Notes: a model not told the origin generated them from the letters alone. DNA of 32,385 nt from SIAJ01 sp036266155 (GCA_036266155.1 DATANR010000295.1:1-32385), one strand, 5' to 3'. Positions 7,229 through 14,930 are shown, numbered from the stretch's first letter. Program-made: numbers and translations.

Positions 7229-7558
7229 TTAAATTCCGACGGCTTCAAGTTCCTGGGCGGCTCGCTCACTTGCTTGCCGTCGTTTGCTTGGTGTTCTGGT
7301 TGGCGTCTTCACCGGTGCCGCGGACTCACTTTGCTGAGACTCAAGAAACCTGGTTAGAGCGGCTTCCGAACTGCAAAATCTGCCAGCCACCGTCACCACT
7401 TCCAACTTCACCACGCGACCATCACGCGTCTTCACTCCTTTAGTCGCCCAACGCCATAGCGCTTGCGGACCGACCGACCCGTCGCGACGATTGGATGGCA
7501 CGCGAGGAGCGAGTGCCGAAAGGCTTTTCAATGGCTCAGTCAAAAGTTGCTGACTCAT
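7229..7558 (-). CDS. DUF1580 family protein (planctomycetal HTH-like)
   Basis: The 109-aa product is read from ATG 7558, which has GGGGA eight bases upstream; the frame is open to 7666, but that part looks non-coding. It shows the DUF1580 pattern: LTEPLKSLSALAPRVPSNRR, then VGPQALWRWATKGVKTRDGR, then VKLEVVTVAGRFCSSEAALTRF. This is a MerR/excisionase-like winged helix in which 'LWRWATKGV' marks the recognition region and the last segment resembles a 'sees parameter, sets column' helix. A basic, disordered tail follows. The family is almost confined to planctomycetes. Its experimental function is not known to me; its place between replication and integrase genes suggests an excision or replication regulator of the element. 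Confidence 0.75.
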   Translation of the reverse strand: MSQQLLTEPLKSLSALAPRVPSNRRDGSVGPQALWRWATKGVKTRDGRVVKLEVVTVAGRFCSSEAALTRFLESQQSESAAPVKTPTRTPSKRRQASERAAQELEAVGI

Positions 7559-7686
7559 GGTCGTGGTCCCCTGGGCCGTGATGCTAAGCCTCGAGATCGG
7601 GCAAGAGCCAACGAACTCCGACAACACGGTATCTGGCATCCCGCGGGACGTGTTGTCAACCGGCATCGACCGTCACTAGAAAAACA

Positions 7687-7715
7687 AAAAACCCCCGGAA
7701 TCTCCGAGGGTTTTT
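7687..7715 (-). terminator. Rho-independent terminator after the 441-aa gene
   Basis: The stem pairs 7687-7699 with 7703-7715 (one C/A mismatch) around a 3-base loop. On the minus strand it is followed by TTTTTTGTTTTT, a clear U-tract, and on the plus strand by five T. It lies 46 bp downstream of the stop of the minus-strand gene at 7761-9086 and separates it from the DUF1580 gene. Confidence 0.8.
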
Positions 7716-7760
7716 GTCTGAAAACATTGTCAATCGTCGCTTCGACCGTGATCTGCCGGG

Positions 7761-9086
7761 CTAGGAATTGCCTCTCTTTAGTACCTTGATCACTTCTCTT
7801 CGATAGATATATTTCGATTCTCGCTGTCTGGGGTTCGGTGTTTGGAAATAACAATCAGGTTGATCCTTGCGAAGCCTTTGCAACCGAGAGTTTGCGGCAT
7901 CCTCGGAAATGCCAAGTTCCTCTGCTATCTCTGCCGCAGTCATCATTTGATGGGGCGTTCTAACGAGGTCGGCAGCCTCACTCATTTCCATTCGATCAAG
8001 ATGGCCGGCGATTGTGACACACAACGCTTCGCATTGGCAAGCCGCACTTCTGAATGCTTCGATCGCGTCCTGGATTCTTGGAAAGGAATCGCGCAGCGGC
8101 TCAGCGACGAGGTACTCATATGCGGAATCGACCGCGAGCAATACTTTGTCAACACGTTCTTCTGTTACGCTCACGAACGCCGCAACTCGCCTTAACGCTT
8201 CGGCCTTGCGTGGATGATCGATGAACTCTCCAGGCCAAATCAAATCAATCGCTGCATAGTCTCCCCAATCAGGAAGCGGCGGTGTCTGTAAAATCAACAT
8301 TCGAAGTCGTTCCGACTGATACAGCGCATCTACTTCACGCGAGTCTGCTGCATTCATGGCTTTGTCACGAATCTCTACGAGCCCCTCAGCCACAGTCCGG
8401 CAGTCCGCCTCAAATCCGGCTGCGACGGCCAGCCGTTCGCGAGCATCGGCTACTGATCGAATCGGAGTATCGTTCGGATAGCAGTTAATGCCTGTCGGAG
8501 CGCGCTGAATCTGCGGAATCACACGACATGGCGCATTGCCAAATCGCGATTGCCGTTCCGCGGCTGCGGCTAGCTCGAAGTCGTTCGATGCCCCTTCCGA
8601 GATGCGTTCAAACGCCGCCCGAACAAAACTCCAGCACTCTTCAGACGACTCGGCCGCACGGACGTGATCGACAATTGAAGCGCAAGCTCGATTCGCATTG
8701 CCATCATTTTTGATAATCGCGAGCACGGCATAGCGGACAACTTGCAACTCGCGGCACTCTTCGTCACTGCTTTTCTGATCCTTGTATAGCCAAGGCTGGC
8801 ACAGAGTTTCGTCGATCCCAACGCATTCGGACACCGCTGCCAGTTCAGTGATAATGGGAGACACTACTGCGATCCATTCGCTCGACTCTGCAGGGGGCGG
8901 AGTGGTCGGAAGCTGATGCATCAGCAGCGTCAGCTTGCATAATCGTTCACGGGTTGCGTTCGACTTTTTGTCCCACTCGTCTATTTCGCGGTAATTTGCC
9001 TCGACTGCCTCACGTTTGGCTTTCGCATCTGCCGTAATGGATTCGAGCAAAGAAATTGGATCGTCAACAATTTTTAGACGTGGCAT
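7761..9086 (-). CDS. Unrecognised 441-aa protein with C-terminal helix-turn-helix
   Basis: The start is ATG 9086 (MPRLKIVDDPISLLESITADAKAKR). The protein is acidic and almost wholly helical. Residues 10-60 form a charged, coiled-coil-like region. The middle 300 residues contain many Ala/Glu/Arg helices and scattered cysteines and tryptophans, with no catalytic motif I can name. Residues about 378-410 (MMTAAEIAEELGISEDAANS, RLQRLRK) are a clear helix-turn-helix, followed by a wing-like segment (YIYRREVIKVL). It has no signal peptide or membrane span. It is transcribed alone, with its own terminator at 7687-7715 and a structured region in front. Composition looks less G+C-rich than the chromosomal genes, as expected for acquired DNA. 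It could be a regulator, an excision factor or cargo; I do not assign a function. Confidence 0.7.
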   Translation of the reverse strand: MPRLKIVDDPISLLESITADAKAKREAVEANYREIDEWDKKSNATRERLCKLTLLMHQLPTTPPPAESSEWIAVVSPIITELAAVSECVGIDETLCQPWLYKDQKSSDEECRELQVVRYAVLAIIKNDGNANRACASIVDHVRAAESSEECWSFVRAAFERISEGASNDFELAAAAERQSRFGNAPCRVIPQIQRAPTGINCYPNDTPIRSVADARERLAVAAGFEADCRTVAEGLVEIRDKAMNAADSREVDALYQSERLRMLILQTPPLPDWGDYAAIDLIWPGEFIDHPRKAEALRRVAAFVSVTEERVDKVLLAVDSAYEYLVAEPLRDSFPRIQDAIEAFRSAACQCEALCVTIAGHLDRMEMSEAADLVRTPHQMMTAAEIAEELGISEDAANSRLQRLRKDQPDCYFQTPNPRQRESKYIYRREVIKVLKRGNS

Positions 9087-9110
9087 CGTGTGAACCTCAT
9101 AACGATTCGC

Positions 9111-9189
9111 CGGAAGGCTGGGAGTCGATGCGGCGAGCGGTTCACATGCCCGCCGACTCGCTCCCAGGGGGGATCAGCCCCACCTTCCG
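9111..9189. other. Potential three-way-junction RNA or DNA structure
   Basis: An outer stem CGGAAGG/CCTTCCG (9111-9117 with 9183-9189) encloses two arms. One is CTGGGAG/CTCCCAG (9118-9124 with 9161-9167), topped by CGGCG/CGCCG (9131-9135 with 9151-9155). The other is a short GGGG/CCCC hairpin around 9168-9182. It fills the gap between the integrase stop and the start of the 441-aa gene. It could be a 5' leader regulating that gene, an integrase 3' end, or a recombination site. No known RNA family is recognised. Confidence 0.4.
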
Positions 9190-9232
9190 ACGCATTGCAT
9201 TTTACTCGACAACCTAACTATTGTGCATCGAC

Positions 9233-10393
9233 TCAGCCGGTTTCGAGCGCCACCCGGACAGCCAGGTCATGGTCGCGGAGCGCGTAGATTTCGGTTGTGT
9301 TGGCCTTTGTGTGGCCGAGGGCGCACTGTGCAGCTTCGAGCCCGTGGGTCCGTCGTACCTCGGTTGCTCGTGAGTGCCTCAGTTGGTTCGGATGCCAGGC
9401 ATCGACCCCAGCCCTTTCGCAGGCTCGTTGGATCTCGCGGTGAAGCGTCTTGGTGGTAAAGCGACATTGGGGGCGGCGGCGGAGCGGCCTGGCTGGGCGG
9501 GTCGATTGCTTTGCGAGTGCCCGCTCTGCTCGATCGGTGGCCGGCGAGAAAACAAAGTCGTCCGGCTCACTGGTCGGGAAGACGGCAAGGACAGCTTGGG
9601 CCCGTGGGCCAATCGGGATGGTTCTTGACTTGCCCCGCCAAGCCCCCTTGTGGCTGGCCGGCCGGAATGACCAGACCTCGCCTGACATGTCGATGTCGGC
9701 ACGGCGTAGCTGGCAAGCCTCTCCCGGCCGTGCGCCCGTCAATCTCATGAACTGAATCAACCCGCGTAGGTGCCGGCGCATGGCGGGAAGGGTTTGCTCG
9801 ACTACTTCGTCGGCCACGGGTTGAATCGGTTCTGGCTCAGGGGCTTCGGTCCGTCCGCGCGTCAGCCCTGTCACTGTCAGAAGCGACTGATGAACCGCCA
9901 CAGGTACGAGTTGCTCGGCAACAGCCCATCGGAACAAATTCTTGATTCGGCTGACGCGCCGATTGACCACTGGGCGAGCCAACCCCGAATCGACCATTAC
10001 GTCGCGAACTGCCTTCAAGGCAAGTGGTCCAAAGTCGCGGGCCAGTGAGTGGCCGTAGGTGGCTTTGAGGGGGCGAAGGGAATACCGGTAATTCTCCAAT
10101 TCGCCCGCCGGGGTGCCGTCCGGGTTCCGGTAGTACTTGATGGCGTACTTCCAGAATCGGGCCGCCAGTTCGTTCACGGTCAGGTCGGCCGGATCGTCGC
10201 CAGTGTTGGGGAGGCACTTCCCGGACGCGGCCCATTCGCCGATCAGGCGGGCGTACTCGGCCTTCGATTCGGCCGAACCATGCTGGCCGAGGTAATAGTC
10301 TTTTCGCTTCCCGGACGGGTCGGTCAGGGTGACGACAGCCCGGCCGCGCGCTCGGTGTAAACGGTACTTGGGAGGGGTGTTTGTGCGGGGCAT
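9233..10393 (-). CDS. Tyrosine recombinase (site-specific integrase)
   Basis: The 386-aa product starts at ATG 10393. The N-terminal part (residues 1-70) is a basic arm-type DNA-binding region (YRLHRARGRAVVTLTDPSGK, YYLGQHGSAESKAEYARLI). A SAM-like core-binding domain follows (about 70-180, including RVSRIKNLFRWAVAEQLVP). The catalytic domain keeps the whole set: Arg in LTGARPGEACQL (about 222), Lys in HKGAWRGKSRTIPIG, His-x-x-Arg in HPNQLRHSRATEV (about 333), His in ALGHTKAN, and the nucleophile Tyr in TTEIYALRD (about 368). It therefore looks active. It would integrate and excise the element. Its start faces the 3' end of a tRNA-Val gene 117 bp away, so that tRNA is the likely attachment gene. 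An inverted repeat in the gap is a likely operator or core site. Confidence 0.92.
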   Translation of the reverse strand: MPRTNTPPKYRLHRARGRAVVTLTDPSGKRKDYYLGQHGSAESKAEYARLIGEWAASGKCLPNTGDDPADLTVNELAARFWKYAIKYYRNPDGTPAGELENYRYSLRPLKATYGHSLARDFGPLALKAVRDVMVDSGLARPVVNRRVSRIKNLFRWAVAEQLVPVAVHQSLLTVTGLTRGRTEAPEPEPIQPVADEVVEQTLPAMRRHLRGLIQFMRLTGARPGEACQLRRADIDMSGEVWSFRPASHKGAWRGKSRTIPIGPRAQAVLAVFPTSEPDDFVFSPATDRAERALAKQSTRPARPLRRRPQCRFTTKTLHREIQRACERAGVDAWHPNQLRHSRATEVRRTHGLEAAQCALGHTKANTTEIYALRDHDLAVRVALETG

Positions 10394-10413
10394 TGCGATC
10401 CAGTCTCCGGCCT

Positions 10414-10434
10414 AAAACGGTACCGTACCGTTTT
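10414..10434. promoter_or_regulatory. Perfect inverted repeat upstream of the integrase
   Basis: AAAACGGTAC (10414-10423) and its exact complement GTACCGTTTT (10425-10434) flank a single C. The site lies 20 bp upstream of the integrase ATG, between it and the tRNA-Val gene. It could be an operator controlling the integrase promoter, or a recombinase core or arm site. The run of T after it on the plus strand is only four long, so a terminator is unlikely. Confidence 0.6.
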
Positions 10435-10510
10435 GGGGAAGGACTCTGACCGCACTGCCCGACACAGGCAGGTAAGCGTAAAAGGCTTCGGCAGATACAG
10501 ATACGTCGAG

Positions 10511-10584
10511 TGGGCGCTACAGGATTTGAACCTGTGACCCCTAGCGTGTCATGCTAGTACTCTAACCAACTGAGCTAAGCGCCC
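10511..10584 (-). tRNA. tRNA-Val (anticodon GAC)
   Basis: The minus strand folds as a complete cloverleaf: acceptor GGGCGCT/AGCGCCC, D stem GCTC/GAGT, anticodon stem CTAGC/GCTAG with loop ATGACAC (anticodon GAC, reading GUC/GUU valine codons), a five-base variable loop, and T arm ACAGG-TTCAAAT-CCTGT. Base 73 (position 10511) is A, as expected for valine. CCA is not encoded. Its 3' end points at the integrase gene and is the probable attachment site of the element to the left. Confidence 0.95.
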
Positions 10585-10665
10585 GACCCACTCACAATTA
10601 GGTGTCGGCTCGGCGATCGTCAACCCGAAACGGAGCACTCGACGGGGGGCGTTTGGGTTTCGATA

Positions 10666-11868
10666 ATGTCTGTTTCCACCTCTCGGACCTTGTCAGGCAT
10701 CTTGATGCACGACCTTTCCAATCGGCCCATCCCGCGGTGGATTCACGTCTGGTCGATTCTCACTGTGGTCGTCGCCGCCATCCTGCTCATCCTCGGGGAG
10801 ATGGTCACCACGTTGCGGGCCGGCATGGTCGATCCGGACTGGCCGACGCGGCCCTGGCACCTGGCACTCGACTCCCACGAACGTTGGACGATTGGCTACC
10901 TCGTCGAACACACGCACCGCATCTTTGGCTACCTCGTCGGGACACTGACGGCCGTCCTTGCGCTCGGGGCGTGGATGTCCGAGCCGCGCAAAGGCATTCG
11001 CTGGGGAATGCTTGTCGCGCTCGTCTTGCTGCTCGCCGGGTATGGCGACTTTCATGGGCAAATGATGGCGCAGATCGATGCCCCGGTCGTGCAATTGCCG
11101 ATGCGATCGACGATCGGCACGCTCGTGCCACTGGCGGCGGTCATCGGTTTGTGCATCGCGGCCTGTCGCGATGCGACGGCCGGAACCGGCGTGCGCATCG
11201 TCGCCATCGTGGCCTTGATCGCGGTGATGATCCAGGGTTTGCTCGGTGGATTGCGGGTTCGGCTCAATGATCTGCTCGGCACCGACCTGGCGACGATTCA
11301 CGGGACGTTCGCCACCTTGGTGCTCGCGCTGCTGGTGAGCGTTGCCGTGTTAACGGGGCGACCGCCGCGGGAGCCGCTTCCGGAAACGGTGCGGCGCAAG
11401 CTTGGCTGGCAGGCGGCGGCGCTCGTCGCGTTCACCCTATTGCAGATCGTCTGGGGGACGTTGATTCGGCATATGCCGGACAAACTATCAACGCGCATGC
11501 ACTTGCTGTTCGCGTTCGTGGTGGTCGGCTTTGCCACACTGGTCATCAAACAGGCTCTCGCGGACCCATTAGCGAAGCGGCGATTGAACTGGCCAGCACG
11601 CGTGTTGATGGCGTTGATCGCGTTGCAATTGCTGTTCGGCATTGAAGCGTGGATGGGCAAGTTCATGACCGGCATCGTCGCGGATACGGGCAAGCCGCCG
11701 CCAATCGGGCAGTCGTTTCTGCGGACGGCCCACGCGCATGTCGGGGCGTGGGTGCTGGCCGTGACCGTGATTTTTGCACTCGTTGTTCGGCGAAAGACGA
11801 CGACGGTTGGCCCCGTTGACGGTGCGTCGATAGACTCTTTGGAGAGTCCTGCCCAGGTCAGCCGCTAA
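10666..11868 (+). CDS. ctaA: Heme A synthase (COX15/CtaA family)
   Basis: CtaA oxidises the C8 methyl of heme O to the formyl group of heme A in the membrane, for aa3-type cytochrome c oxidase. The 400-aa product has about eight hydrophobic helices. It shows the family landmarks: MVTTLRAGMVDPDWPTRP after the first helix (about 46-63), EHTHRIFGYLVG (about 80, heme ligand His), GLLGGLRVRL (about 192), an IHGTFA histidine (about 211), the TRMHLLFAFVVV histidine (about 280) and AHAHVGAWV (about 357). The two-fold internal symmetry usual for the family is visible. ATG 10666 is used; an in-frame ATG at 10702 is an alternative. The C-terminal 25 residues are a polar tail. It is followed after 137 bp by the ctaB-SCO fusion, so the two form a heme A/oxidase assembly unit. 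Confidence 0.88.
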   Translation: MSVSTSRTLSGILMHDLSNRPIPRWIHVWSILTVVVAAILLILGEMVTTLRAGMVDPDWPTRPWHLALDSHERWTIGYLVEHTHRIFGYLVGTLTAVLALGAWMSEPRKGIRWGMLVALVLLLAGYGDFHGQMMAQIDAPVVQLPMRSTIGTLVPLAAVIGLCIAACRDATAGTGVRIVAIVALIAVMIQGLLGGLRVRLNDLLGTDLATIHGTFATLVLALLVSVAVLTGRPPREPLPETVRRKLGWQAAALVAFTLLQIVWGTLIRHMPDKLSTRMHLLFAFVVVGFATLVIKQALADPLAKRRLNWPARVLMALIALQLLFGIEAWMGKFMTGIVADTGKPPPIGQSFLRTAHAHVGAWVLAVTVIFALVVRRKTTTVGPVDGASIDSLESPAQVSR

Positions 11869-11899
11869 CCGAAAAGCGGAGTTTTCGTAAGGATGCGTG

Positions 11900-11917
11900 A
11901 CGTCGCGAGCGCGACGT
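11900..11917 (+). other. Small hairpin in the ctaA-ctaB gap
   Basis: ACGTCGC (11900-11906) pairs with GCGACGT (11911-11917) around GAGC. A second small stem, GCCGC/GCGGC, lies near 11955-11968. Neither has a real T-tract. They may form a structured leader for the ctaB-SCO gene or a weak attenuator; evidence is base pairing only. Confidence 0.25.
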
Positions 11918-12005
11918 ATTCGTTGAATTGGTCTGTTATTTGAGTCATCATCGGGCCGCTTAGGCGGCTCCGCTCGCCATCGGGATAAAGCTCGCGGAGT
12001 GATTC

Positions 12006-13499
12006 ATGAAAGTGGCTGTCAGTCCGACCGTTCCGGCGACGCCCGCGCTTGCGCAGCGGCTTGCCGACTACGTCGTGCTGACCAAGCCGCGCATTGCGGT
12101 GATGGTACTCGTCACCATCGCCGCCGGCTACCTGATGGCCGCCGGAACCGACGCACGTCTCATCCCGTTATTGCACACATTGATTGGGACGGCTCTCGTC
12201 GCCGGCGGCGCCAGCGCCTGGAACATGTGGCTCGAACGCGAGACCGACACCCGCATGCGGCGCACCGCGAGTCGGCCGCTGCCGGCTGGCCGGCTGCATC
12301 AACTGGAAGTGGTCGTCGTCGGCACGGCCATGGCGGTCACGGGCGTGAATTACCTCTATCACGCGCTGCCGAGCCCGGCCGCCGCCATCGTCGCGGCCAT
12401 CAGCTTCGTGATGTACGTGCTGATCTACACGCCGCTCAAACCGGTGACGGTGTTCAACACGCACATCGGAGCGATTCCGGGCGCGTTGCCGCCGGTCATT
12501 GGCTGGTGTGCGGCGACCGGCACGATTGGGTGGAATGCGGTCGCATTGTTCCTCGTACTGCTCTTCTGGCAGTTGCCGCACTTCATGGCGATCGCGTGGA
12601 TGTATCGCCACGAATATGATCGAGCCGGGCACCGCATGATCCCGGTGATCGACCCGACGGGCCGCAAGACGAGCCGATCGATGATCGTCTGGTGCGTGGT
12701 GCTTGTCGCAGCAAGCTTGATGCCGCTCGGTCGTGGACGGATGGACTGGATTTACCTGATCGGTGCCTTGTTGCTCGGGGCATTCTTCCTGCGCAGCACG
12801 TTGCGGTTTCGCCAGGATCGGACAGAAAAGCAAGCGCGGCGTGTGTTGCGTGTGTCGATCTTGTATTTGCCGGCGATGATGGGGTTGTTCCTCGTGCACG
12901 CGCTCGGTTGTGCGCCGGAGACGCCGATGCCGCCGTCGGGTACGGTGCGAGCCGATGTGTCATACCCGGTGCCGGACTTCACGTTGACGGAACGCTCCGG
13001 CAAAAAGGTCATACGCGACGATCTGAAGGGCAAGGTCTGGGTCGGCTCGTTCGTATTCTCGCGCTGCACGGGCCCGTGCCCGCAGGTGTCAGCGACGATG
13101 GCCCGCCTGCAAAAAGAACTCGATCTGAAGAACGCACCCGACCTGCGGCTCGTGACATTCACGGTCGATCCGGATGCGGATACGCCGAATGAGTTGAAAG
13201 AGTACGCCAACCGCTTCCAGGCCGACCCGGACCGCTGGTTCTTTCTGACCGGCATGCCCGAAGCTGAGATGCACAAGCTACTCAAGGAAGGTTTCAAGGT
13301 AACCGCGCAGCGATCGGAGAAACAGGAAGCCGGCGACGAATTCGACCACAGCTCGCGAATCGTCGTCGTGGACAAGGCCGGCAACATCCGTGGCTACTTC
13401 GATGGTTTGCGCGTTGCCAGCAACCCGGACGGCGAAGCCGACTTCGCGGAGAATCTGAAGCAACTCAAAGCGAAGGTGGCGGAGTTGTTGAAGGAATAG
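12006..13499 (+). CDS. ctaB: Fused heme O synthase (CtaB) and SCO1/SenC copper chaperone
   Basis: One uninterrupted 497-codon frame joins two proteins that are usually separate. Residues 1 to about 305 are a UbiA-family prenyltransferase: VVLTKPRIAVMVLVT, the Asp-rich NMWLERETDTRMRRT (about 73), YTPLKPVTVFNTHIGAIPGA (about 140) and FWQLPHFMAIAWMYRHEYDR, with about nine membrane helices. It adds a farnesyl group to protoheme to make heme O. Residues about 320-497 are a thioredoxin-fold SCO domain with the copper-binding CTGPC (C-x3-C, about 353) and the partner His in EFDHSSRIVVVD (about 446); it would deliver copper to the CuA site. The last membrane helix runs directly into GCAPETP, so the SCO part sits outside the membrane as in free SCO proteins. 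It lies downstream of ctaA; oxidase subunit genes are not in the window. Confidence 0.88.
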   Translation: MKVAVSPTVPATPALAQRLADYVVLTKPRIAVMVLVTIAAGYLMAAGTDARLIPLLHTLIGTALVAGGASAWNMWLERETDTRMRRTASRPLPAGRLHQLEVVVVGTAMAVTGVNYLYHALPSPAAAIVAAISFVMYVLIYTPLKPVTVFNTHIGAIPGALPPVIGWCAATGTIGWNAVALFLVLLFWQLPHFMAIAWMYRHEYDRAGHRMIPVIDPTGRKTSRSMIVWCVVLVAASLMPLGRGRMDWIYLIGALLLGAFFLRSTLRFRQDRTEKQARRVLRVSILYLPAMMGLFLVHALGCAPETPMPPSGTVRADVSYPVPDFTLTERSGKKVIRDDLKGKVWVGSFVFSRCTGPCPQVSATMARLQKELDLKNAPDLRLVTFTVDPDADTPNELKEYANRFQADPDRWFFLTGMPEAEMHKLLKEGFKVTAQRSEKQEAGDEFDHSSRIVVVDKAGNIRGYFDGLRVASNPDGEADFAENLKQLKAKVAELLKE

Positions 13500-13516
13500 G
13501 CGGCTAACGGCAGTAA

Positions 13517-14059
13517 TCAGCCGACCTTCCCTTCGGCCATCGCAGCCAGATCGCCGGCGGACAGAAGGTGTCGAAAGCGAACACCGGCGACGAAATTCGA
13601 TCCGCCCTCATCGTGAACCCACCGTACTTGTGCTTCCAACCGGTGCGGCCGTGATACGCCCTGAGGTCTTCGCAGGGTCACATGCACGCGGTCCAAAAGC
13701 TTCACGGGAGCCATGAGTCGTACGCACGCACCTGCCGCGGACAGGTTGAGCAGCCCGCTCGCGACGTCAAAGCCGATGCCCATGAGCCCCCGTCGAACTT
13801 CGACCTGCGTCCCTGTACGCGGCTTACGACGGCCCTCCGATCGCAGTTCGGGTGGGAGTTCCAGGTCGGGCAAAGTCATCGGCTTCGGAACCATGATGTG
13901 GCCACAACATTCAGGCCACGAGCCACCCGCCATTTTGCGCAGCGCATCACCTGGCCGCGGCACTGTGCGCCCGCACTTCCGGCACCGAAGTTCCATGCGG
14001 ATGCTCGGGGTCGTCTCTGCCGCCGGATCGATTTTCGGGTTGTCAGGCGAATGGCTCAT
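13517..14059 (-). CDS. PilZ-domain protein with N-terminal zinc ribbon
   Basis: The frame opens at 14134, but MSHSPDNPKIDP from ATG 14059 looks like the true start, giving 180 aa. Residues about 22-60 form a small zinc ribbon-like unit: CRKCGRTVPRP, then a CC pair in WPECCGHIM. The C-terminal 100 residues match PilZ: an Arg-rich entry (EGRRKPRTGTQ), LLNLSAAGACVRL in place of the usual D-x-S-x-x-G turn, a strand-rich barrel (RVHVTLRRPQ, LEAQVRWVHDE) and the closing FVAGVRF. PilZ domains bind cyclic di-GMP. The first Arg motif is present, but the Asp of the second is replaced by Asn, so binding is not certain. It converges with the ctaB-SCO gene (17-bp gap) and is divergent from the lipoprotein gene. 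Confidence 0.7.
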   Translation of the reverse strand: MSHSPDNPKIDPAAETTPSIRMELRCRKCGRTVPRPGDALRKMAGGSWPECCGHIMVPKPMTLPDLELPPELRSEGRRKPRTGTQVEVRRGLMGIGFDVASGLLNLSAAGACVRLMAPVKLLDRVHVTLRRPQGVSRPHRLEAQVRWVHDEGGSNFVAGVRFRHLLSAGDLAAMAEGKVG

Positions 14060-14345
14060 GTGGCGACTCGCAGGCGCAACGGTTCGGATGTTAGAAGCGA
14101 CAGTAACGAGATTTGGCCTACCCACGGTGCGCACCTTGCCGGTGAAAAACGTTCAACACGAGACGTGGCTACTGAGTGAAAGGAGTTTTGCGCGCATCAA
14201 CCGCCACCGAATAGCTGGGGTGGAGGTCAAATTGTTTCAATGGGATAGGTCGTCATCAGATGTCGATTTGTCGGCATACGTCCGTTGAATCGAACGGGTC
14301 AAATCAAAGACCGGTGACCAGTCGGCAGACAAGCGAGGGTCATGA

Positions 14346-14924
14346 ATGCGTCATTCCGCGATCTACGTTGGCGTTCTTCTGTTCGCGACGGGCGGCGTCG
14401 GCTGCAGCCGCATCCAGCCGACAAATCCGACGCTAAAGACAACGGAAACGCAAGACCCGGAGGATTGGCTTGACGCTACGAAACAGGCATACAGATCCGG
14501 CGATGTTGAAGTTCGTGTCACGGGCGCGCGCTTCGGTCAGCCGCGTGTGCGCGATGTGAGGTCGGGCGAACAGCCGCCGGCCGGTAACTTGCTCATCGTG
14601 TACTTCGAAATCAAGAACAATTCGCGAACGAAGAAGAACTCCCACCTCTCGTGGGCCAAGGCCGACGGGCACTTCGTCGCCCGGCTCCAGGATGAAAAGA
14701 GCAACGGCTACGCGCGTCACGCATTCATCTACTGCGGCGAGGTGGACGGCGTGAAAACCACCGACCGCGAAATTCAACCGGGTGGGACCGACCGCGACCT
14801 GGTCGCCTTCGACGTGCCCATCGCAAAAGTCACGACGCTCAGATTGTCACTTCCCGGCATGCAAATCGGTCAACAAGGTTCCGTCCAATTCAAGATCCCG
14901 GTGGGGATGGTTGAACGGAAGTAG
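14346..14924 (+). CDS. Predicted lipoprotein with DUF4352-like beta-sandwich
   Basis: The 192-aa product starts at ATG 14346 with a lipoprotein signal, MRHSAIYVGVLLFATGGVGC, so Cys20 would be lipidated after cleavage at GGVG/C. After a polar linker, residues about 55-188 alternate beta strands (VEVRVTGARFGQ, NLLIVYFEIKNNSRTKK, RDLVAFDVPIAKVTTLRLSL, VQFKIPVGM) in the order seen in DUF4352/telomere-repeat-factor-like Ig domains. In that family 'hhhhxhxhxN' marks the strand before a Ser/Thr turn. The role of such lipoproteins is generally unknown; an envelope-bound binding protein is a reasonable reading. It converges with the TetR gene (6-bp gap). It has no clear functional partner nearby. Confidence 0.7.
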   Translation: MRHSAIYVGVLLFATGGVGCSRIQPTNPTLKTTETQDPEDWLDATKQAYRSGDVEVRVTGARFGQPRVRDVRSGEQPPAGNLLIVYFEIKNNSRTKKNSHLSWAKADGHFVARLQDEKSNGYARHAFIYCGEVDGVKTTDREIQPGGTDRDLVAFDVPIAKVTTLRLSLPGMQIGQQGSVQFKIPVGMVERK

Positions 14925-14930
14925 GCGTTA

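Noticed and set aside
9111..9189. Integron attC site
   Set aside because: No GTTRRRY/RYYYAAC core pair or integron integrase features; the recombinase is of the phage type.
1..10510. Second copy of the tRNA-Val 3' end marking the left end of the element
   Set aside because: Reading for the tRNA 3' sequence (GGTTCAAATCCTGT and its complement) I found no second copy in the window; the boundary probably lies further left.
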